64,000 bases of DNA, from contig NZ_JAYXHS010000001.1 in assembly GCF_036017035.1 (NCBI RefSeq), forward strand, positions 1,488,001 through 1,552,000, given 5' to 3'. This stretch comes from Viridibacterium silvisoli. GTDB lineage: Bacteria > Pseudomonadota > Gammaproteobacteria > Burkholderiales > Rhodocyclaceae. A program made the position numbers and the translations under genes. Below, piece after piece: positions 33,859 to 41,157 of the stretch; position 1 is the stretch's first letter; the number at the start of each line of letters is the position of its first letter. The notes beneath the pieces are model-generated. The model saw only the letters and a program-made list of their open reading frames with translations, was not told where the DNA came from and ran no database searches.

Positions 33859-34287
33859 TCAGAGCATGGACAGCGGCAACTGGCCGCTGGCCGCATTCAC
33901 GTGCTCTTGCGCCTGGGCCAGCAGGCGCTCCCTCACCTTGTCTGCGATCGCCGCTTCAACCGCCGTGCGTTCTTCGGGCGGCATCTTCGCGACGTCTTCT
34001 TCCGTCAGACCCATTTCCTTGAGAATCGCCTCGCGCATGCGCTGCTCCGGCGTCTTGTTGAGGTAGTCGCGTAGCTCCTTCACCGCAGCGGCATTGGCGT
34101 CTTCTGTCTTGCTTGTCTTGCGTGCGGTACTGCCTGTGAGGCCGTTGTCGGTCGCCGTGGAGATGGCTTCGTCGAGTTGCTGGCGGGCCGTCGCGAGCAG
34201 CGACTGGAAGCCGCTAAGGGTCGCGTCGGTGGCGTTGCTGGTGGAGAGGGTGGTGGCGGCTGTGTCGAAGCGCGTGTCGATTTTCAT
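33859..34287 (-). CDS. Small helical hypothetical protein
   Basis: A 142-residue cytoplasmic protein, mostly helical and polar, rich in Ala, Glu, Thr. The second half, LRDYLNKTPEQRMREAILKE then MGLTEEDVAKMPPEERTAVE, is a pattern I have seen in uncharacterised proteobacterial proteins. It starts at 34287 (MKIDTRFDTAATTL); the frame open further upstream is not needed. No signal peptide or known domain. Function unknown. Confidence 0.65.
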   Translation of the reverse strand: MKIDTRFDTAATTLSTSNATDATLSGFQSLLATARQQLDEAISTATDNGLTGSTARKTSKTEDANAAAVKELRDYLNKTPEQRMREAILKEMGLTEEDVAKMPPEERTAVEAAIADKVRERLLAQAQEHVNAASGQLPLSML

Positions 34288-34457
34288 GGCGAGTGTCCTG
34301 CGGAAGCTTGCGCAGGAGTTTGCAAAAGCTGTGCCATTGCCTTGCCCGCCTGCTGGCCGCAGTTTCACGGCGACGCGCTTGCCTGTTCTGGCAGTTATTG
34401 CCGGCAGCTGATCCTGTTGCGGCAAGCCTTGCTGGCCGCGATCAGCTGATTACCCGC

Positions 34458-35111
34458 TTACGTCGTCAGGGCGACCAGCGCCTGCGTGGCGAGTGTATCG
34501 AGTGCGGCAATGGAGGTGGCGACAGCGCCAAAGGCCTGGCGCACGCGCAGCCCGCTCACCGTGCAATCGATACCGTAGCGGTCTGCACCGAGCAGCTGGA
34601 CATTGTCGGGCAAGGTCGTTTGCAAGGCGCTCAGCAGGGCGATTTCGTCTGCTGCTGACAAGGCGTGCACGCTGCGCCAGTCATCGCTTTCCAGCCAGCC
34701 CATGCGGCCAGGCCCGCTGATGAAACGCAGCCTTGCCGCTTGCATGCGGAAGAACATGAAGTCCAGCGCAAGGTAGTCCTCCGCTTCGGGCAGGTAACGC
34801 AGGTAGCGCGCGACCAGCTCTGCCGAGGGTTCGAAGCGTTCGCAGTCGCCCTGGATGCTGACGCGAGCCGCTGCCTGCACATTGTCTGCATCGGCCTGCA
34901 CGACGGACAGGCTGGTACGTGGGTCGGCCAGCACGTTCTTGGTGTGCTCGGCCAGCGCGCTGATCAGGAGGATCGGGCAGTGCGCCTCGTCGAGGATGCA
35001 GGGCACGACGCTGGCATACGGGTAGCCGGGCATCTGCAGCGACTGTGTGGCGAGCGTGGCCTGGTCGGCATGGTGCAGGAGGTGGATGACTTCGTCGGCA
35101 GCGATTTTCAT
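34458..35111 (-). CDS. hugZ: HugZ/HutZ-family heme-utilisation protein
   Basis: A 217-residue protein of the split-barrel FMN/PPOX superfamily, HugZ/HutZ branch. N-terminal half: LATQSLQMPGYPYASVVPCI, LLISALAEHTKNVLADPRTS and RVSIQGDCERFE. C-terminal DUF2470-like half: GPGRMGWLESDDWRSV and YGIDCTVSGLRVRQAF. Family members bind and degrade heme in the cytoplasm, fitting the heme-uptake operon about 11 kb away. The start at 35111 (MKIAADEVIHLL) has GGAGACC just upstream. It lies 19 bp after metR on the same strand. Confidence 0.8.
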   Translation of the reverse strand: MKIAADEVIHLLHHADQATLATQSLQMPGYPYASVVPCILDEAHCPILLISALAEHTKNVLADPRTSLSVVQADADNVQAAARVSIQGDCERFEPSAELVARYLRYLPEAEDYLALDFMFFRMQAARLRFISGPGRMGWLESDDWRSVHALSAADEIALLSALQTTLPDNVQLLGADRYGIDCTVSGLRVRQAFGAVATSIAALDTLATQALVALTT

Positions 35112-35130
35112 GCGGTCTCCAGCGTCATTG

Positions 35131-36051
35131 TCATAGCAAGGTGATGCCCGGCAAGGTGAGGAAACAGCTCTCACGCGTCATGCTGACGAAGTCCGCCAGG
35201 TAGGGGCGTTGCGAAGTCTCCGCGCTGCAGGTGGCGTACAGCTTGCCGAACAAGCCCTGTGCGTTGATCTTCACGGCACTCACGTACTTGCGTTCAAGAT
35301 AGTTCTGGACTGCCCACAATGGCAATGCGGCGATACCACGACCGCTGGCAACGAGCTGCAGCATGGCCACCGTCAGCTCGGTGCTGCGGCGTGCGGGCTT
35401 GATGCCGGCCGGTGTGAGCACCTGGCGCATGATGTCCAGCATCTCGTCGGGCACCGGGTAGCTGATCAGCGTCTGGTCTGCGAAGTCCTGCGCGGCCACG
35501 AAACTGCGGCTGGCGAGCGGGCTGTCGTTGGCGACGATGGCGACGATCTCGTACTGGAACAGCGGGTGGAAGTCGACGCTCTCGCTGGCGTCATATTCGG
35601 AGACGATGGCGAGGTCGGCGCGGCTCTGGTGGATCAGCCCGACCGGGTCGGCATGGAAGCCGGAGACGATATCCAGTTCCACCTCCGGCCAGCGCGGCCG
35701 GAAGATGTCCATGGCCGGCATCAGCCAGTCGAAGCAGGTATGACATTCCACTGCGATGCGCAGGCTGCCGGTGACGCCCTGCACCTGCCGACTGATGTCG
35801 CGCTCGGCCGCATCCACGGCGGGCAGCACCTGGCCAGCCAGCGTCAGCAAGCGTTCGCCCGGCGCCGTGAAGCGCAGGGGCAGCGACTTGCGTTCGAACA
35901 GCGGCGTGCCGTACTGGTCTTCCAGCACCTTCAGCTGGTGCGACAGGGCCGATTGCGTGAGGTTGAGCAGCTGCGCGGCCCGCACGAGACTGCCGGCGTC
36001 GCGCAGGGCTTGCAGGGTCTTCAGATGGCGCAGTTCGAGGAGGGATTGCAT
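35131..36051 (-). CDS. metR: LysR-type regulator MetR
   Basis: A 306-residue LysR regulator. The N-terminal helix-turn-helix is AAQLLNLTQSALSHQLKVLE. The effector domain carries GSLRIAVECHTCFDWLMPAM, VELDIVSGFHADPVGLIH and LVASGRGIAALPLWAVQNYL, characteristic of MetR. With homocysteine as co-effector MetR activates metE. It is divergent from metE with a consensus MetR site in the 184-bp intergenic region, and hugZ follows it closely. Confidence 0.95.
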   Translation of the reverse strand: MQSLLELRHLKTLQALRDAGSLVRAAQLLNLTQSALSHQLKVLEDQYGTPLFERKSLPLRFTAPGERLLTLAGQVLPAVDAAERDISRQVQGVTGSLRIAVECHTCFDWLMPAMDIFRPRWPEVELDIVSGFHADPVGLIHQSRADLAIVSEYDASESVDFHPLFQYEIVAIVANDSPLASRSFVAAQDFADQTLISYPVPDEMLDIMRQVLTPAGIKPARRSTELTVAMLQLVASGRGIAALPLWAVQNYLERKYVSAVKINAQGLFGKLYATCSAETSQRPYLADFVSMTRESCFLTLPGITLL

Positions 36052-36099
36052 CTATTGGCCTTTGTGATTGGCGGGGCATCGCTCATCGAAACCCGTTCA

Positions 36100-36112
36100 T
36101 GAATTCATTTCA
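36100..36112 (+). promoter_or_regulatory. MetR-binding site between metR and metE
   Basis: TGAATTCATTTCA matches the MetR consensus TGAA-N5-TTCA exactly. Downstream, taatat at 36141-36146 is a good -10 without a matching -35, as expected of an activator-dependent metE promoter. It lies 48 bp upstream of metR, allowing autoregulation as well. Confidence 0.85.
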
Positions 36113-36162
36113 TGTTAATCCACAAAACTTATCGTTTGAATAATATTTGTCGCACTCCGACC

Positions 36163-36214
36163 ATTGCCTGTCTGCCGGCCCGCGCATGCGTTGCCGGCTC
36201 ATTCCACAGGCAAT
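36163..36214 (+). promoter_or_regulatory. Stem-loop in the metE leader
   Basis: Nine-base arms attgcctgt (36163-36171) and acaggcaat (36206-36214) pair perfectly and enclose a second gccgg/ccggc helix. The structure ends about 10 bases before the AAGGA ribosome-binding site of metE. It could modulate translation. I see no cobalamin-riboswitch core. Confidence 0.45.
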
Positions 36215-36235
36215 CGCAGGCAACAAGGATCGGAC

Positions 36236-38530
36236 ATGGCCATCACACACAACCTCGGCTTTCCGCGCATCGGCGCAAAGCGCGAACTGAAATTTGCACT
36301 CGAGTCGTACTGGAAAGGGCTGTCCTCGCGCGATGAGCTCAAGGCGTTCGGCGCCGAGTTGCGCAAGCGCCACTGGCAGGAACAGGCCGCGCTGGACTTC
36401 GCACCGGTCGGTGACTTCGCGTTCTATGACCAGGTGCTCGACATGAGCTTCACCCTCGGCAACCTGCCGCAACGCGTACGCGATTTTCACGGCGACACGC
36501 TCGACAACTACTTCCGCGTCGCACGCGGTCGCTCGGCCGAAAGCGTCGAGGCGCACGCGCACTGCTGCGGCGGCGTGGCCGCAGGCGAAATGACCAAATG
36601 GTTCGATACCAACTACCACTACATCGTCCCCGAGTTCTCCGCCGACACGCAGTTCAGGCTCGATGCCTCGCGTCTCGTCGCGCAGCTTGCCGAGGCGAAG
36701 GCGCTCGGCGTCCAGGCCAAGCCCGTGATCATCGGCCCCGTGACCTACTTGTGGCTTGGCAAGGCCAAGGATGGTGCCGACAGGTTGTCACTGCTGCCCC
36801 GCCTGCTGACGGTTTATGCCGAGCTGCTGAACGTACTCGCCGAGCAAGGCGCGGAGTGGGTGCAGATCGACGAACCAGCGCTGGTGACGGAACTCGACGA
36901 GCACTGGCAGCACGCCTTTACCGAGGCCTATCACGCGCTCAAGAGCAGCCGCGTGAAGCTGCTGTTGGCGACTTACTTCGGCCCCCTGCGCGATAACCTG
37001 CAGCTTGCCAGCAGGTTGCCGGTCGCAGGTCTCCACCTCGATGCGGTCAACGCACGCAGTGAAGTCCTGCCCGTGCTCAACTACCTCGCCGCGCACAAGG
37101 TGTTGTCGCTGGGCGTGATCAATGGCCGCAACATCTGGAAGACCGATCTCGGCGAAGTGCTCGACTGGCTGGAGCCCGTGCATGAACGTCTCGGCGAACG
37201 CCTGTGGATCGCCCCGTCGTGCTCCCTGCTGCATGTGCCGGTGGATCTCGACAGCGAACAGAAGCTGGATGCGGAGATCCGCTCCTGGCTCGCCTTTGCG
37301 CAACAGAAGCTGCAGGAGCTGCAAGTGCTCGCGGCGGCCCTGCGCGTCGGCCGCGATGCGGTCAAAGCCAGGCTGGCGGAGAACCGCGCTGCCATCGAGG
37401 CACGTCGCAACTCGCCACGGGTGCACAACCCCGCTGTGAAGGCCGCCATCGCGCAGCTCGATGCGCAACTCGGTCAGCGCAAGAGCGCCTATGCGCAACG
37501 CGCTGTCAAACAGGCCGCCTTGCTGAAGCTGCCAGCCTTTCCGACCACCACCATCGGATCCTTCCCGCAGACTGCCGAGATCCGCCATGCGCGCAGCGAG
37601 TACAAGGCTGGTCGACTCGACGAGCCGGGCTATCAGACGGCAATGCGCGCCGAAATCGAACGCAGTGTGCGCGAGCAGGAAGCGCTGGGGCTCGACGTGT
37701 TCGTGCACGGAGAAGCCGAGCGCAACGACATGGTCGAATACTTCGGCGAACAACTCGACGGCTACGCCTTCAGCCAGTTCGGCTGGGTGCAGTCCTACGG
37801 CTCGCGCTGCGTGAAACCGCCCATCCTGTTCGGTGACATCAGCCGCCCGAAAGCCATGACTATCGACTGGATCAAGTACGCCGCCTCGCTGACACCGAAG
37901 CCCATGAAAGGCATGCTCACCGGCCCGGTGACGATACTCAACTGGTCCTTCGTGCGTGACGACCAGCCACGATCAGTCTCGTGCCAGCAGCTCGCACTGG
38001 CTATCCGCGAGGAAGTGCTCGACCTCGAACGCGCCGGCATCCGCGTCATCCAGATCGACGAAGCCGCGCTGCGCGAGGGCCTGCCGCTGCGCAAGAGCCA
38101 GTGGAAGGAATACCTGTCCTGGTCGGTCGAATCCTTCCGCATAACCGCCAACGGCGTTGAAGACGAAACACAGATCCACACCCATATGTGCTACTCCGAG
38201 TTCAACGACATCATCGCCTCGATTGCCGATATGGATGCGGACGTCATCACCATCGAAACCTCGCGTTCCGACATGGAACTGCTCGACGCCTTCGACCACT
38301 TCAACTACCCAAATGAGATCGGTCCGGGCGTGTACGACATCCACTCGCCCAACATCCCGAGTGAGGCGCACATCGTGCAGCTCATGCAGAAGGCGGCGGA
38401 GCGCATTCCGGCGGAGCGCTTGTGGGTCAATCCGGATTGCGGCTTGAAGACACGGCAGTGGGGTGAGGTGCTGCCGGCGTTGCGGAACATGGTGGCGGCG
38501 GCGAAGCTGCTGCGCAGTGCGGTGGCGTGA
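36236..38530 (+). CDS. metE: Cobalamin-independent methionine synthase
   Basis: A 764-residue enzyme that transfers a methyl group from methyltetrahydrofolate-triglutamate to homocysteine. It has the duplicated MetE fold: an N-terminal half starting THNLGFPRIGAKRELKFALE, and a C-terminal catalytic half from TTIGSFPQTAEIR with zinc ligands in HTHMCYSEF and NPDCGLKTR. Length is family-typical. The start at 36236 follows AAGGATCGGAC. It is divergent from metR, and a strong palindromic terminator follows the stop. Confidence 0.97.
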   Translation: MAITHNLGFPRIGAKRELKFALESYWKGLSSRDELKAFGAELRKRHWQEQAALDFAPVGDFAFYDQVLDMSFTLGNLPQRVRDFHGDTLDNYFRVARGRSAESVEAHAHCCGGVAAGEMTKWFDTNYHYIVPEFSADTQFRLDASRLVAQLAEAKALGVQAKPVIIGPVTYLWLGKAKDGADRLSLLPRLLTVYAELLNVLAEQGAEWVQIDEPALVTELDEHWQHAFTEAYHALKSSRVKLLLATYFGPLRDNLQLASRLPVAGLHLDAVNARSEVLPVLNYLAAHKVLSLGVINGRNIWKTDLGEVLDWLEPVHERLGERLWIAPSCSLLHVPVDLDSEQKLDAEIRSWLAFAQQKLQELQVLAAALRVGRDAVKARLAENRAAIEARRNSPRVHNPAVKAAIAQLDAQLGQRKSAYAQRAVKQAALLKLPAFPTTTIGSFPQTAEIRHARSEYKAGRLDEPGYQTAMRAEIERSVREQEALGLDVFVHGEAERNDMVEYFGEQLDGYAFSQFGWVQSYGSRCVKPPILFGDISRPKAMTIDWIKYAASLTPKPMKGMLTGPVTILNWSFVRDDQPRSVSCQQLALAIREEVLDLERAGIRVIQIDEAALREGLPLRKSQWKEYLSWSVESFRITANGVEDETQIHTHMCYSEFNDIIASIADMDADVITIETSRSDMELLDAFDHFNYPNEIGPGVYDIHSPNIPSEAHIVQLMQKAAERIPAERLWVNPDCGLKTRQWGEVLPALRNMVAAAKLLRSAVA

Positions 38531-38574
38531 CGCGGCTAGGCCGGTAGTCAGGCAATGGCGGGCCCGGAAATGAA

Positions 38575-38600
38575 AATGGCGCATCCCGGGATGCGCCATT
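38575..38600. terminator. Bidirectional terminator between metE and the PEP-CTERM gene
   Basis: A 26-bp perfect palindrome with half-site aatggcgcatccc. It lies 44 bp after the metE stop and 22 bp after the convergent PEP-CTERM stop. On the minus strand it is followed by a T-rich run (ttttcatttcc), so it is strongest for the PEP-CTERM gene. Confidence 0.8.
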
Positions 38601-38622
38601 CTCTGCGTGGGACAGCGCCCGA

Positions 38623-39222
38623 TCAGGCCTGTCTGGATTTCCGCGACAGTCCGATACCGACCAGACCAGCCGCCAGCAAGGCCAGCGTAGCTGGCTCAGG
38701 CACGTCGTTGCTGCCAAGCGTGACCACCACGTTGTCGATGGAGGTGTTGCCCTCGATGTTTCCGTTGGAAATCCTGAAGCCTGAAACACCGTTGACAGAG
38801 GTGAAGGCGATGGTCTGGTACACGCCCGGATCGGAGAAGGCGCCCTCGAGCACAGTAATGGCGGTACTGAAGATTGTCTGGTTGAGCATATCGAATGCTT
38901 CGAACAGCGCCCCACTTCCTCCCTGAACAAACGTGGTCACATCGATCGAGAATGCCGTGATGCTGCTGCCGAAAGACGTGTTGAACGTGATCTCGGAGAT
39001 GGTCCCGTTGTTGAGGCCATCGGCGATCCACAAACCATCCGGGTTGTTGCCGCGGTCACTGGCAATGGTGTAGTAGTTTTGAAGATTGGAGTTCGTGCCG
39101 AGCCATCCTGACTGCCATGCGGGGAAGGGGGCTTCAAAGTCTTCGGTCAGAACGGTAGCCGATGCCTGAGTGGCCATGAGCATCGCCGCTGCGAATGCCA
39201 GAACAATCCGAGGTAGTTTCAT
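38623..39222 (-). CDS. PEP-CTERM sorting-domain protein
   Basis: A 199-residue exported protein with signal peptide MKLPRIVLAFAAAMLMATQA SA-type and a C-terminal PEP-CTERM tripartite signal: VPEPATLALLAAG, a hydrophobic helix and the basic end SRKSRQA. The middle is beta-rich (ATVLTEDFEAPFPAWQSGWL and SFGSSITAFSIDVTTF), like small extracellular or biofilm-associated PEP-CTERM proteins. Exosortase is expected to process it; none is in the window. A sigma-54-like promoter lies 50-65 bp upstream. Confidence 0.93.
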   Translation of the reverse strand: MKLPRIVLAFAAAMLMATQASATVLTEDFEAPFPAWQSGWLGTNSNLQNYYTIASDRGNNPDGLWIADGLNNGTISEITFNTSFGSSITAFSIDVTTFVQGGSGALFEAFDMLNQTIFSTAITVLEGAFSDPGVYQTIAFTSVNGVSGFRISNGNIEGNTSIDNVVVTLGSNDVPEPATLALLAAGLVGIGLSRKSRQA

Positions 39223-39271
39223 TATTCAAATTCCTGCGTGTGGATACGAGCAATGCGCTCCCGGTGCGTTA

Positions 39272-39287
39272 AGCAGAGTGCATGCCA
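39272..39287 (-). promoter_or_regulatory. Sigma-54-like promoter of the PEP-CTERM gene
   Basis: On the minus strand the sequence TGGCATGCACTCTGCT matches the -24/-12 consensus TGGCACRNNNNTTGCW at all but two fixed positions and lies 50 bp upstream of the start codon. PEP-CTERM genes in several betaproteobacteria depend on RpoN and PrsR. The rest of 39223-39618 contains no recognisable gene. Confidence 0.5.
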
Positions 39288-39618
39288 CGCGCCAAGCGTC
39301 TGATCTCACAGGCGTGCGTGCAGGCGGAACGAGAGATTGTAAGAATCTTCGACAATTTGGTCGGAGACATTTTCTCGCTTGAACCCGAGTCCGCTGCCGT
39401 CGATCAACGACATTGGCATTCATTCCCTGGGGCGCTCCGCTGCGCCGTCCTGGCAAAGTCTACTAATCCAGTGATGAATTAGCAGGCTTGGGGCCAGACC
39501 CGTCGCTGGCCTCGGACCCATGCCGGCACAATTGCCCGGTAGACTGGCATGCCTGCCGTTTTCCACTGCCGGAACGTCGGGTCTCTATTTCACGCAACTC
39601 CCGGAAAGCTGCCTCGCC

Positions 39619-39987
39619 ATGGAATTCTTCAATCGCCGTCTCAGCATCCGCAAGCTCAGCCTGTCTGTTTCCATCGGTTTCTACGAGATCGAGAAGCTGC
39701 GCCCGCAGCGGGTGCTGATCGATGTCGAGCTGCGCTTGCCGCCGCTCGTGAATGGCATTCCTGACGATGTGCAGGCCACGGTCGACTACGACCAGATGCA
39801 CAAGTCGATCACGACCCTGGTGGCGGGACGTCACTTCAATCTGCAGGAAACCCTCTGCCACGAGATTCTCGCGCTCTGTGCGCGGTTGGACGGCGTGACG
39901 GGGGCGCGCGTCTGGGTGCGCAAGCCGGATATCTATACCGACTGCGAGAGCGCCGGCTACGAGGCGGAAGTCGGCATGGCGGGATGA
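39619..39987 (+). CDS. folB: Dihydroneopterin aldolase
   Basis: A 122-residue FolB that cleaves dihydroneopterin to 6-hydroxymethyl-dihydropterin in folate synthesis. Motifs: IRKLSLSVSIGFYEIEKLRP, VLIDVELRL, TVDYDQMHKSITTLV and NLQETLCHEILALC, followed by GARVWVRKPDIYTDCESAGY. The length fits the family. The start at 39619 (MEFFNRRLSI) is the natural one; the frame extends upstream without homology. It is monocistronic or paired with the GNAT gene 49 bp downstream. Confidence 0.92.
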   Translation: MEFFNRRLSIRKLSLSVSIGFYEIEKLRPQRVLIDVELRLPPLVNGIPDDVQATVDYDQMHKSITTLVAGRHFNLQETLCHEILALCARLDGVTGARVWVRKPDIYTDCESAGYEAEVGMAG

Positions 39988-40036
39988 GCGTCCGGCCTGG
40001 TGCTGGATGCGTATGGCTACCTGCGAAGGAGCGCGC

Positions 40037-40516
40037 GTGGAATTGACTTCGTTCAGGCCGGAACACCAGGACAGGCTTGAAGCCTTCCTGAAGGTCATGC
40101 AGGAGAGCCGTGGCTATCGATTCGATCCGGCCAAGCTGCCACCAGACATCCTGAGCGTGAAAGAGACCTACCAGGAGAATGGCCTGGGGTTCTGGGTCGT
40201 GGAGGATGCCAAAGCCATCGTTGCCAGCGTCGGGCTAAGGATTCCTCACAGGCACGAGCGCATCGGGGAGATCAAGCGCTACTTCGTTCACCCTGATTTT
40301 CAGGGGCGCGGCTGGGGCAACAGATTGATCACCCATGCGATTGATGTTGCCGTCGGAAACCGGCTCGTCAAACTGCGGCTGGATACGATGAGGAAATCTG
40401 AAGTTGCCTTGCTCGTGTTTCGCAAGCACGGCTTCCATGAGATCCCCAAATACAATGACAACCAGATCGCCGAGGTATTCATGGAGAAGGACCTGACGGC
40501 GCGCGAGGCGCAGTAG
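40037..40516 (+). CDS. GNAT-family acetyltransferase
   Basis: A 159-residue GNAT protein. The acetyl-CoA loop is FVHPDFQGRGWGNRLITHAI, followed by KLRLDTMRKSEVALLVFRKH and GFHEIPKYNDN, the usual last strands. The substrate is unknown. I choose a GTG at 40037 because AAGGAG lies five bases upstream and the protein then begins MELTSFRPEHQD, the usual first strand. The ATG at 40007 is an alternative. Confidence 0.85.
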   Translation: MELTSFRPEHQDRLEAFLKVMQESRGYRFDPAKLPPDILSVKETYQENGLGFWVVEDAKAIVASVGLRIPHRHERIGEIKRYFVHPDFQGRGWGNRLITHAIDVAVGNRLVKLRLDTMRKSEVALLVFRKHGFHEIPKYNDNQIAEVFMEKDLTAREAQ

Positions 40517-40561
40517 GCCATATGCATGGCATCTGCCGGCTGACTCAAGGCGCCAGCACGC

Positions 40562-40662
40562 AGGTCGGAAAAGCAAAGCGCCTTCCGACACCTTGATGGC
40601 GTGACGAGCTACTCGCGTTTCCTGGCGCTCGATGTCGGAAGGCGCTGCGCTTTTCCGACCTA
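40562..40662 (+). repeat. Palindromic repeat, GTCGGAAAAGCGCAGCG family
   Basis: A roughly 101-bp element with arms aggtcggaaaagcaaagcgc and gcgctgcgcttttccgacct. It lies between the convergent GNAT and nrdG genes, a position suited to a bidirectional terminator. Confidence 0.92.
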
Positions 40663-40686
40663 CAGCGGAGGGCCCTGGAGCCCGGT

Positions 40687-41157
40687 TCAAGCGGGATGTG
40701 GCGTGACTGCCTGCGGCGCCAGACGAATCAGCCGCTGGTTGTCCGAGCCGCGCCAGGGCTGGGAGGTGGGCTTGTCCTGCTCGTAACGCCCATCGATCAG
40801 TACGTCCACATCGCGCAGCAAGGCGAGGTGTCGCACTTCCTCGTGCAGGTAGCCGGTCCACATCCAGATGTCCTTGTCCGGGTAGCGCTGCTTGAAGCGC
40901 CGGCAGAGGTCGGCAATGGCATCGCGGTTGGCGGGCAACAGCGGGTCGCCGCCGCTGAGGCTCAGGCCGTGATGCCCCTCGCATAGATCGAGCAGCCTGT
41001 CGCGTATCTCGGGCGTGAATGGCTGGCCGGTGAGCCGGTTCCAGCACGAGGTGTTGTAGCAGCCCGGGCAGGCATGCGCGCAGCCGGTAACGAACAGGGT
41101 GACGCGCAGGCCTTCGCCATTGACCACGTCGCAGGTGTAGTAGCGGTCGTAGTTCAT
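40687..41157 (-). CDS. nrdG: Anaerobic ribonucleotide reductase activating protein
   Basis: A 156-residue radical SAM enzyme that installs the glycyl radical on NrdD. The 4Fe-4S motif CAHACPGC (CxxxxCxxC variant of the NrdG type) is in LFVTGCAHACPGCYN; GLSLSGGDPLLPANRD binds SAM. Its start overlaps the nrdD stop by four bases (ATGA), so both are translationally coupled. Confidence 0.95.
   Translation of the reverse strand: MNYDRYYTCDVVNGEGLRVTLFVTGCAHACPGCYNTSCWNRLTGQPFTPEIRDRLLDLCEGHHGLSLSGGDPLLPANRDAIADLCRRFKQRYPDKDIWMWTGYLHEEVRHLALLRDVDVLIDGRYEQDKPTSQPWRGSDNQRLIRLAPQAVTPHPA

Noticed and set aside
36113..36235. Cobalamin riboswitch before metE
   Set aside because: Only about 120 bases are available and the conserved B12-box core is not present.
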